From JAWWPY01 sp964412845 (GTDB taxonomy: Bacteria; Actinomycetota; Actinomycetes; Streptosporangiales; Streptosporangiaceae): a DNA stretch of 64,000 bases. This document shows, piece after piece, positions 8,141-15,161 of the stretch (positions within the stretch are counted from its first letter, which is position 1; every line of letters starts with the position of its first letter). The notes beneath the pieces were generated by a model. It was not told the DNA's origin. It did not search any database and saw only the letters and a list, made by a program, of their open reading frames with translations. Made by a program: the position numbers and the translations under genes. Where the stretch lies: positions 1-64,000 of the forward strand of contig CAYPQM010000004.1 of NCBI GenBank assembly GCA_964412845.1. Reading direction: 5' to 3'.

Positions 8141-9295
8141 GTGGCACAGGACGGCAGCCGGGACCAGGTGCTCTACCGGGTAAGCCAGGTGGTGCTGGCC
8201 GTCGCCCGCCAGCACTCGGTGCATGATGTCCTGCAGATGATCGTCCGGTCGGCGCGCACGCTGGCTGATGCCCGGTACGCGGCCCTCGGTGTGCCCGACG
8301 ACCACGGCGGGTTCGCCGAGTTCGTGGTGGACGGGATCAGCGAAAGCCAGCGCAGGGCGATCGGCCCGCTGCCCCGCCAGCACGGGATGCTCGGTGTGCT
8401 GCTGCGGGAAGGGCAGCCGCTCCGGCTGGCCGACATCCGCGCCGATCCCCGGTTCGAAGGCTGGCCCGATGCCCACCCGGAACTGGTGGACATCCTCGGC
8501 GTGCCGATCAAGGACGGCTCGGCTGTGCTCGGCATCATTTTCGCCGCGAATTCCGCCGCCCCCGGCGGCTTCACCTCAGCCGATGAGGAACTGCTGGCCC
8601 TGTTCGCGGCGCACGCCGCGATCGCGCTCACCAACGCGCGGCTGTACGAACGCGGCCGCCAGCTTTCCGTGCTGGAGGAGCGCGGGCGGCTGGCCCGGGA
8701 CCTGCACGACGCGGTCGCCCAGAAGCTGTTCTCCATCAGGGTGAAGGCCCGGGCCGCGTCCATGCTGGTGACCCGCGATCCGGCGCAGGCGGCCGCCGAG
8801 ATGGAGAGCGTCGCGGCGCTCGGCGGCGAGGCGCACGCGGAACTGCGCGCGGTCATCGACGGCCTGGCACCGCCCGGTATCGCTGACGGTGGCCTGGCCG
8901 AATCGCTGCGCCGGTACGCGCTGCTGGCCGGCACGGCGCACGGCGTCCGGGTGCTGTTCGCGACCGCGGACCTGCCCTCGCTGGGGGTGCAGCGGGACGC
9001 AGCGGTCTACCGGATCGCCCAGGAGGCGCTGCATAACGCACTCCGCCACTCCGGCGCCGCCGAGGTGCACGTGTCGCTGTGCCCGGGGCACGGCCGGGTC
9101 ACCCTGGACGTCACCGACGACGGCCGGGGCTTCGTCCCCGCAGCGGCCTCCGGCGGCCTTGGCCTGGCCTCGATGCGGGAGCGGGCCGCCGCGGCCGGGG
9201 CGTCGCTGACCGTCCGCTCCGCCCCGGGCCAAGGGACCAGCGTCCGGCTGGCCGTGCCGGCCAGCCCCCGCCGGCCCGTGGCGCGGCGGCCGTGA
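8141..9295 (+). CDS. GAF-domain sensor histidine kinase (NarX/DevS-like class)
   Basis: A 384-residue soluble kinase with no membrane segment. One GAF domain covers ~25-165 (ILGVPIKDGSAVLGIIFAAN). It is followed by the HisKA_3 dimerisation helix with the phosphoacceptor H189 in RDLHDAVAQKLFS, and an HATPase at ~265-375 (QEALHNALRHS N-box, DDGRGF, GGLGLASMRERA). This is the NarL-partner class of kinase. The start is GTG 8141, preceded by a G-rich SD-like run. It probably phosphorylates the response regulator encoded at 9388. The GAF domain shows no obvious haem-ligand motif, so the signal is unknown. Confidence 0.9.
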   Translation: MAQDGSRDQVLYRVSQVVLAVARQHSVHDVLQMIVRSARTLADARYAALGVPDDHGGFAEFVVDGISESQRRAIGPLPRQHGMLGVLLREGQPLRLADIRADPRFEGWPDAHPELVDILGVPIKDGSAVLGIIFAANSAAPGGFTSADEELLALFAAHAAIALTNARLYERGRQLSVLEERGRLARDLHDAVAQKLFSIRVKARAASMLVTRDPAQAAAEMESVAALGGEAHAELRAVIDGLAPPGIADGGLAESLRRYALLAGTAHGVRVLFATADLPSLGVQRDAAVYRIAQEALHNALRHSGAAEVHVSLCPGHGRVTLDVTDDGRGFVPAAASGGLGLASMRERAAAAGASLTVRSAPGQGTSVRLAVPASPRRPVARRP

Positions 9296-9391
9296 AGTCG
9301 TGGCGGCGGCCGTGATGTCCCGGGGGCCTGTGATGTCACCCGAGGCCGTGATCTCGCCCGGGTGGCCGTGATGTCCCGGGGGTGGCCGTGA
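9288..9391 (+). repeat. Imperfect ~20-bp tandem repeats between kinase and regulator
   Basis: The core GGCCGTGA occurs at 9288, 9308, 9344, 9364 and 9384, with a degenerate copy (GGCCTGTGATG) at 9325. Spacing is 17-20 bp. Most copies continue as TGTCCCGGGGG. The first copy contains the kinase stop codon, the last contains the start of the response regulator. Confidence 0.85.
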
Positions 9392-10032
9392 CCGGGCCCA
9401 TCACCGTGCTGATCGCGGACGACCATCCGGTTGTCCGGCAAGGCCTGCGGGTGCTGCTGAGCGTTCAGGACGACATCGCCGTGGTGGCCGAGGCCAAGGA
9501 CGGCCGCGAGGCCGTCGACCTGGCCGCGGCGCTGGCGCCGGATGTCATCCTGCTCGACCTGAAGCTACCTGGCCTGGATGGCCTCGGCGTGCTCGCGGAA
9601 CTGCGGGACCGCGGGCTGGCGGCCCGGGTGCTGGTGCTCACCAGCGCGGCCGACCCGGCGTCGGTGACGCTGGCCATGCGGGCCGGAGCGGTGGGCTTCC
9701 TGTACAAGGACGTGGACCCGGACGCCCTCGTCCGCGCCCTCCGCTCGGTGAACGACGGGCACACGCTGCTCGCCCCCGAGGCGGCCGGGCTGCTGGTCCG
9801 CCCGGCCCCGGGCCACGACGCGGTGCGCGGGCTGGACGCGCTGACCGGACGGGAGCGGGAGGTGCTGGCGCAGATCGCGGCGGGCCGCTCCAACCGGGAG
9901 ATCGCCCGGCTGCTCGGCGTAGCGGAGAAAACCGTCAAGACACACGTCAGTTCGGTGCTCGCCAAGCTCGGTGTCGCCGACCGCACCCAGGCGGCGCTGT
10001 ACGCCGTTCGCCATTCGCCGGGCGAGCCGTGA
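9388..10032 (+). CDS. NarL/LuxR-family response regulator
   Basis: A 214-residue regulator: receiver domain with phosphoacceptor Asp near residue 57 (VILLDLKLPGLDG) and conserved Lys in FLYKDVDPD. The C-terminal LuxR-type helix-turn-helix is LTGREREVLAQIAAGRSNRE followed by KTVKTHVSSVLAKLG. GTG 9388 has GGGGG six bases upstream; GTG 9382 is two codons earlier and equally in frame. It is the natural partner of the kinase immediately upstream, although the usual stop/start overlap has been replaced by the tandem repeats. Likely target sites include the palindrome at 8084 (inference). Confidence 0.92.
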   Translation: MTGPITVLIADDHPVVRQGLRVLLSVQDDIAVVAEAKDGREAVDLAAALAPDVILLDLKLPGLDGLGVLAELRDRGLAARVLVLTSAADPASVTLAMRAGAVGFLYKDVDPDALVRALRSVNDGHTLLAPEAAGLLVRPAPGHDAVRGLDALTGREREVLAQIAAGRSNREIARLLGVAEKTVKTHVSSVLAKLGVADRTQAALYAVRHSPGEP

Positions 10033-10148
10033 GCGGCGCGGCCGGGTGGTCCGATGAATCCGCACCCAAGCAGCCCGGTGCGGTGGGCTGGCTGGGACGC
10101 CATGACATAGGTTCGGTTCCACAGGGTGCCGCGCAGGGAGGGGACCGG

Positions 10149-10937
10149 ATGTCGGACGAGGTGGTGCGGCTGCGCGGCGTGGGCGTCCGGCGTGGTGAGT
10201 CGATGCTGCTGCGCGACATTGACTGGACCGTCCACGATAACGAGCGGTGGGTGGTGATCGGCCCCAACGGGGCCGGGAAGACCACGCTGCTCCAGGTCGC
10301 CGCCTGCCAGTTGTTCCCCTCAGAAGGCGGCGTGGAGATTCTCGGCGAGCGGCTCGGCGAGACGGATGTGTTCGAGTTGCGGCCGCGGATCGGGCTGGCC
10401 AGCGCCGCCGTCGCCGACCGGGTGCCCCCGGGCGAGAAGGTCATCGACCTCGTGCTGACCGCCTCGTACGCGATCGTCGGGCGGTGGAAGGAGGACTACG
10501 AGTCCTCCGACGTCACCCGGGCGGTCGAGTTGCTCGACGCGCTCGGCTGCGCGCACCTGATCAGGCGCCGGTTCAGCACCCTGTCCGAAGGGGAGCGTAA
10601 GCGCGTCCAGATCGCCCGGGCCCTGATGCCGGACCCCGAGTTGCTGCTCCTGGACGAGCCGGCGGCCGGGCTGGACCTCGGCGGCCGTGAGGATCTGGTG
10701 CGCCGGGTGGCCACCCTGGCCCGCGACCCCCGTGCGCCGACCATGGTGATGGTTACCCACCATGTGGAAGAAGTGCCTGAGGGATTCACCCACGGGATCT
10801 TGCTGCGCCGGGGCACGGTGCTGGCGGCGGGGCCGCTGGATGAGGTCTTCACCGAGCCGAAGCTGTCCAAGTGTTTCGGCGTCCCGCTCATCGTCGAGCG
10901 CCGCGGTGCCCGCTGGGCCGCTCAGGCGGCCTTCTAG
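10149..10937 (+). CDS. Lone ABC transporter ATP-binding protein
   Basis: A 262-residue single nucleotide-binding domain. Walker A is IGPNGAGKTTL (~residue 37), the signature LSEGERKRVQIARAL, and Walker B LLLLDEPAAGLDLGG, followed by the H-loop MVTHHVEEV. ATG 10149 has GGGAGGGGA upstream. No permease or binding protein is adjacent. The sequence resembles the ModF/YlmA type of stand-alone ATPase often found singly in actinobacterial genomes, so the transport role is unproven. Confidence 0.85.
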   Translation: MSDEVVRLRGVGVRRGESMLLRDIDWTVHDNERWVVIGPNGAGKTTLLQVAACQLFPSEGGVEILGERLGETDVFELRPRIGLASAAVADRVPPGEKVIDLVLTASYAIVGRWKEDYESSDVTRAVELLDALGCAHLIRRRFSTLSEGERKRVQIARALMPDPELLLLDEPAAGLDLGGREDLVRRVATLARDPRAPTMVMVTHHVEEVPEGFTHGILLRRGTVLAAGPLDEVFTEPKLSKCFGVPLIVERRGARWAAQAAF

Positions 10938-11012
10938 CCCGCGCGTCGAAATCCCGCTAGCTGGGCATATAACAGGCATGTGGCCATTCCGTCAGTTGCC
11001 TGCAGCTTCGCC

Positions 11013-11267
11013 ATGAGGGGGGACCGGGTCGAGATCGTGATCGACGCCGGCGGTGGCACCACCAAGACCTACGAAGTGGCCGCGACCCGCGCCGGGCGCC
11101 GGGTCGACGTGGTCAACCGGCGCGGGGTGGTCGAGGTCACCGAGATGACCCGCGGCGGTGCGGTGATACGCACCGCCCGCTTCATGGCCAGCCGGGTGCT
11201 GGCCCTGGTGGAGCACCCGGCCGCGCGGCGCCCCGGCAACGCGGCGGGGCCGCCAGGTGCCCGTTAG
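11013..11267 (+). CDS. Small conserved hypothetical protein
   Basis: An 84-residue protein from ATG 11013 (GTG 10980 would add 11 residues). The first part (VEIVIDAGGGTTKTYEVAATRAG) looks like a beta-rich fold and the C-terminus is Gly/Ala/Pro-rich. No family recognised. A region resembling a -10 box (TATAAC) lies near 10970. It is followed by a GC-rich hairpin, so it may be the last gene of the transcription unit starting at 10149. Confidence 0.55.
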   Translation: MRGDRVEIVIDAGGGTTKTYEVAATRAGRRVDVVNRRGVVEVTEMTRGGAVIRTARFMASRVLALVEHPAARRPGNAAGPPGAR

Positions 11268-11274
11268 CGGGCCT

Positions 11275-11319
11275 GGCCCCGGGTTCGCCCTGGCCGGCCG
11301 GGCCGCCTGGCCCGGGGCC
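11275..11319 (+). terminator. GC-rich hairpin terminator candidate
   Basis: GGCCCCGGG (11275-11283) pairs with CCCGGGGCC (11311-11319), with a further self-complementary GGCCGGCC inside the loop. It starts 7 bp after the stop of the small hypothetical gene. Confidence 0.45.
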
Positions 11320-11442
11320 CGCCATCGTCGCCCGGCATGCCCAGCCTGAACGGTTCACCTGGGCAAACGTGTCGATTCGGCGGCATCATGTTTTCTGCTA
11401 CCTTCGTGACCCGGCGATCTTCGTCCGAGCTAGGGGGACGCA

Positions 11443-12738
11443 ATGACCCGAAGCCCGCTGACCGTCCTGTTCATGCCGGAGAGCGCGTTCGGCCCGACCA
11501 ACAACTGCATCGGGATCGGCGACGTGCTGCGCCAGCGGGGGCACCGGGTGGTGTTCGCGGCGGAGGCGTCGTGGGAGGGGCGGCTGGAGCCGCTGGGGTT
11601 CGAGGAAGACCTGGTCGACCTGGCGCCTGCCGCTGCGGCCGGCGAAGAGCAGGACGCCGGGCAGTTCTGGAAAGAGTTCATCGCCAGCACCGCGCCCGAG
11701 TTCCGCAAGCCGACGATCGAGCAGCTGGACACCTGGATCAGGCCAGTCTGGGACGAACTCATCGGCGGGGCGCGGTACTGCCAGCAGCAGCTCACCGAGA
11801 TCACGGCGCGGGCTCAGCCGGATGTGATCGTCGAGGACAACGTGGTCGGGTTCCCGGCGCTGCTGACCGCGGGGGTGCCGTTCGTCCGGATCGTGTCGTG
11901 CAATCCGCTGGAGATCAAGGGCCCGGGCGTGCCGCCCGCCTTCTCCGGGTACCCCGCCGCGGACGCCGGGCGCTGGCCGGATTTCCGGGCCGAATACGAC
12001 CGGGTGCACCGCTCCCTGTGGGAGGACTTCAACGGCTGGGTCACCGGGCAGGGCGCGCCGCCGCTGCCCGACCTGGAGTTCATCCACGAGGGTGACGTCA
12101 ATCTGTACGTCTACCCGGAACTCGCCGACTACGCCCGCCCGCATCCGCTCGGCCCCAGCTGGCACCGGCTCGATTCCTCGGTGCGGGAGACGGACGAGGA
12201 GTTCTCCGTGCCGCCCGAACTGGCCGGCGGTGACGGCGCGCTCATCTACTTCTCGCTGGGCTCGCTGGGCTCGGCGGACGTGGACCTGATGCGCCGGGTG
12301 ATCAGGTGCCTGGCCGCCACGCCGCACCGCTACATCGTGTCCAAGGGCCCGTTGCACGCCGAGATCGAGCTGGCCCCGAACATGTGGGGCGCGGAGTTCG
12401 TGCCGCAGACCTCGGTCATCCCGCAGGCCGACCTGGTGATCACGCACGGCGGGAACAACACCACCACCGAGTGCCTGCACTTCGGCAAGCCGATGATCCT
12501 GCTGCCGCTGTTCTGGGACCAGTACGACAATGCGCAGCGGATGCACGAACTCGGCCTCGGCGTCCGGCTCGACACATACCGGTTCACCGACGCCGAACTG
12601 CACGCGGCGGTACAACGGCTGCTCGGCGATAGCGCACTGCACGCGCGGCTGGCCCGCGGCGCGGTCCAGATCCGGGCCCGCCAGGGCCTGCGCACCGCCG
12701 CCGACCTGATCGAGCGCGCCGCCCGCGACCGGCGCTGA
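11443..12738 (+). CDS. UGT/MGT-like glycosyltransferase (GT-B fold)
   Basis: A 431-residue protein. The N-terminal half opens with LTVLFMPESAFGPTNNCIGIG, an acceptor-side loop. The C-terminal half holds the nucleotide-sugar domain, with IYFSLGSLGSADVDLM, then FVPQTSVIPQADLVITHGG and NTTTECLHFGKPMILLPLFWDQ. The HGG...Q pattern is the donor site of GT1 (UGT/macrolide transferase) enzymes. ATG 11443 has AGGGGG upstream. No biosynthetic gene cluster surrounds it, so acceptor and sugar cannot be named. Other actinobacterial members act on lipids or small molecules; xenobiotic inactivation is possible. Confidence 0.85.
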   Translation: MTRSPLTVLFMPESAFGPTNNCIGIGDVLRQRGHRVVFAAEASWEGRLEPLGFEEDLVDLAPAAAAGEEQDAGQFWKEFIASTAPEFRKPTIEQLDTWIRPVWDELIGGARYCQQQLTEITARAQPDVIVEDNVVGFPALLTAGVPFVRIVSCNPLEIKGPGVPPAFSGYPAADAGRWPDFRAEYDRVHRSLWEDFNGWVTGQGAPPLPDLEFIHEGDVNLYVYPELADYARPHPLGPSWHRLDSSVRETDEEFSVPPELAGGDGALIYFSLGSLGSADVDLMRRVIRCLAATPHRYIVSKGPLHAEIELAPNMWGAEFVPQTSVIPQADLVITHGGNNTTTECLHFGKPMILLPLFWDQYDNAQRMHELGLGVRLDTYRFTDAELHAAVQRLLGDSALHARLARGAVQIRARQGLRTAADLIERAARDRR

Positions 12739-12802
12739 CCGCTCACGCCAGCGGGATGACCCGATCGGGTGAGAACCCTGGCGGCCATCTGCCGGGGTCC
12801 GG

Positions 12803-13396
12803 TCAGAGGGCGGGCGCGAGGAAGCCGCGGGCCACCGATCTGGCGATCAGGTCCCGCGCGTACTCGCCGAGGGTGGCCGAGCCGTCTTCGATCAGGGCGA
12901 CCCGCAGCAGAACCTGATCGGCGGTGACGCCGTGGGCCAGCCATGTTCCGCCGCCCGTCTGGTAATTGGCCAGCATCGGCTGGAGCCGGTCCAGGGCGCG
13001 CGCGAACTTCGCCTCCGGCGTGCGTCGCTCCTCGAACTCATCCCACACCCCGCGCAGCGCTGCCGCCTGAGGTGGCGGCAGCAGCGCGAAAATCCGGTCG
13101 GCCGCGGCGTGCTCCGCGACCTCCTGCCGGGCCTGGGCCTCCGCCCCGGCGTACACGAACAAGTCGCCCGCGTCGATCTCCACCAGATCGTGCAGCAGCA
13201 ACATGGCCAGCACGTGGCCTAGGTCGGTACCCGGCGGCGCATGGCCCTGCAGGACGAGCGCCATCAGGGCGAGATGCCAGGAGTGCTCGGCTGAGTTCTC
13301 CTGGCGCGAGACGTCGAGGAGGGTGCTCTGCCTGAGCACGGTCTTGAGCCGGTCGGCTTCGAGCAGGAAGCGCAACTGGCTGTCCAGGGGTTCCAT
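12803..13396 (-). CDS. HD-domain hydrolase (5'-nucleotidase YfbR-like)
   Basis: A 197-residue HD-superfamily protein. The metal-binding residues are seen in ENSAEHSWHLALMA (first His), LLLHDLVEIDAGD (HD pair) and a C-terminal Asp in ALDRLQPML. The pattern R...EHSWH...HDL.E is that of YfbR/HDDC2-type deoxynucleoside monophosphatases. ATG 13396 follows GGAAG; the open frame extends to 13444 without a plausible start. It is convergent with the glycosyltransferase. Confidence 0.85.
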   Translation of the reverse strand: MEPLDSQLRFLLEADRLKTVLRQSTLLDVSRQENSAEHSWHLALMALVLQGHAPPGTDLGHVLAMLLLHDLVEIDAGDLFVYAGAEAQARQEVAEHAAADRIFALLPPPQAAALRGVWDEFEERRTPEAKFARALDRLQPMLANYQTGGGTWLAHGVTADQVLLRVALIEDGSATLGEYARDLIARSVARGFLAPAL

Positions 13397-13607
13397 GCTT
13401 CCATTGGACCAGCCGCCGGGCGGTCGGCGCGCACCCCCCGCCACCTGGGCTTACGCCGACCGTGCGATCATGTCCCTGGGGGACCCAAAGATGATACGGG
13501 GGACCGGCTCATCAAGCTCGCCCTGGCCTGGGCATCTCCGGGCCGGGGCGAGCCTTCCCCCGTCAGCTTGCTGGGCAGGCGGCCGGCGATCCGGGCCGAC
13601 TCTAAAC

Positions 13608-13640
13608 ACGACCTGGTCGTTATCTTAAAATGCTCCTGTC
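13608..13640 (+). promoter_or_regulatory. Candidate katA promoter/operator
   Basis: The 13-bp inverted repeat ACGACCTGGTCGT (13608-13620) is followed directly by TATCTTAAAATG, an AT-rich run that stands out in this GC-rich DNA and could supply a -10 box. Catalase genes are often controlled by Fur-family (CatR/PerR-like) or OxyR regulators; which one acts here is not visible. Confidence 0.4.
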
Positions 13641-13710
13641 TTGAGGCATGGCGCTGACCGTTCCCGCCGCGGCCGGCCTGATGCGCCCGTACTCAATGAG
13701 GAGGACAAGC

Positions 13711-15161
13711 ATGAGGGACCACCGCCCGGTCAGCACGACCGACGCCGGGATCGCCGCGCCCAGCGACGAGCATTCCCAGTCGGCCGGCCGAACGGCCCGC
13801 TCCTGCTGCAGGACCACTACCTGATCCAGAAGATGGCCCAGTTCAACCGGGAGCGCGTCCCCGAGCGGGTGGTCCATGCCAAGGGGGGCGGCGGCTACGG
13901 CGTGTTCGAGGCCACCGAGGATGTCAGCCAGTACACCAAGGCGGGCATGTTCACCAAGGGAAAGCGGACTGACATGCTCATCCGCTTCTCCACCGTGGCG
14001 GGCGAGCTCGGATTCCCGGACACCGTCCGCGACCCGCGCGGCTTCGCGATGAAGTTCTACACCGACGAGGGCAACTACGACCTGGTCGGCAACAACACAC
14101 CGGTCTTCTTCATCCGCGACCCGCAGAAGTTCTCCGACTTCATCCACTCGCAGAAGCGGCGCGCCGACACGCACCTGCACGACAACAACATGCAGTGGGA
14201 TTTCTGGACGCTCTCCCCGGAGTCGGCGCACCAGGTCACGTTCCTGATGTCTGACCGGGGCACGCCGTACACCTGGCGGAACATGAACGGCTACGGCAGC
14301 CACACCTTCATGTGGTACAACGCCGCGGGCGAGAAGTTCTGGGTCAAGTACCACTTCAAGACCGAGCAGGGCATCAAGAACTTCACCGACTCCGAGGCCG
14401 CGGCGATGTCCGCGCAGGACCGCGACTTCCACCTGCGCGACCTGCACACCGCGATCAAGAACGGTGACCACCCGTCGTGGCGGCTTGAGATGCAGATCAT
14501 GCCGTTCGCCGACGCCGCGGACTACCGGTTCAACCCGTTCGACCTGACCAAGGTCTGGCCGCACAGCGATTACCCGCAGATCACGGTCGGCCGGTTCACC
14601 CTGAACCGCAACCCGGAGAACTACTTCGCCGAGATCGAGCAGGCCTCGTTCGAGCCGGCCAACTTCGTGCCGGGCATTGCCGCCTCGCCGGACAAGATGC
14701 TGCAGGGGCGGCTGTTCTCCTACCCGGACACGCACCGGTACCGGATCGGCCCGAACTACCTGCAGCTGCCGGTCAACCGGCCGAAGACGGCCGTTCACTC
14801 GTACAACAAGGACGGCGCCATGCGGTACGAGAACCCGGGCGACCCGGTGTACGCGCCGAACTCGGCCGGCGGCCCCGCGGCTGACCCGTCGCGGTGGCGC
14901 GGTGAGGAGTACGACGTGGCCGGGGAGATCGTCCGCAGTGCCTATACACTGCACGCGGAGGACGACGACTTCGCCCAGCCGCACGCCCTCTACGAGAGGG
15001 TGCTGGACGAGACGGGCCGTGAGCACCTGGCGTCGAACATCGCCGGCCACGCGGGCGCGCCCGAGGTGACCAGCGACACGAAGGCCAGGGTCGTCGAGTA
15101 CTGGCGGAACGTGCACCCCGACCTGGGGGCCCGGGTCGGCAAGCTCCTCAACGGAGGCTGA
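13711..15161 (+). CDS. katA: Monofunctional haem catalase, apparent 5' frameshift
   Basis: Clade-3-like catalase of ~480 residues. Visible are the distal haem site residues in ERVPERVVHAKGGGGYG, the NTPVFFIRDPQKFSDFIH region, and the proximal haem Tyr motif RLFSYPDTHRYRIGPNY. The expected N-terminus MRDHRPVSTTDAGIAAPSDE is encoded from ATG 13711, which has a perfect GAGGAGGA upstream. That frame, however, leads into a stop after 37 codons, while the body (VGRPNGPLLLQDHYL onward) is in another frame starting near 13779. One base (or four) is missing around 13776-13780. Either the gene is broken at its 5' end or the assembly has an indel. No other good start serves the body frame: TTG 13641 lacks support. 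Confidence 0.85.
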
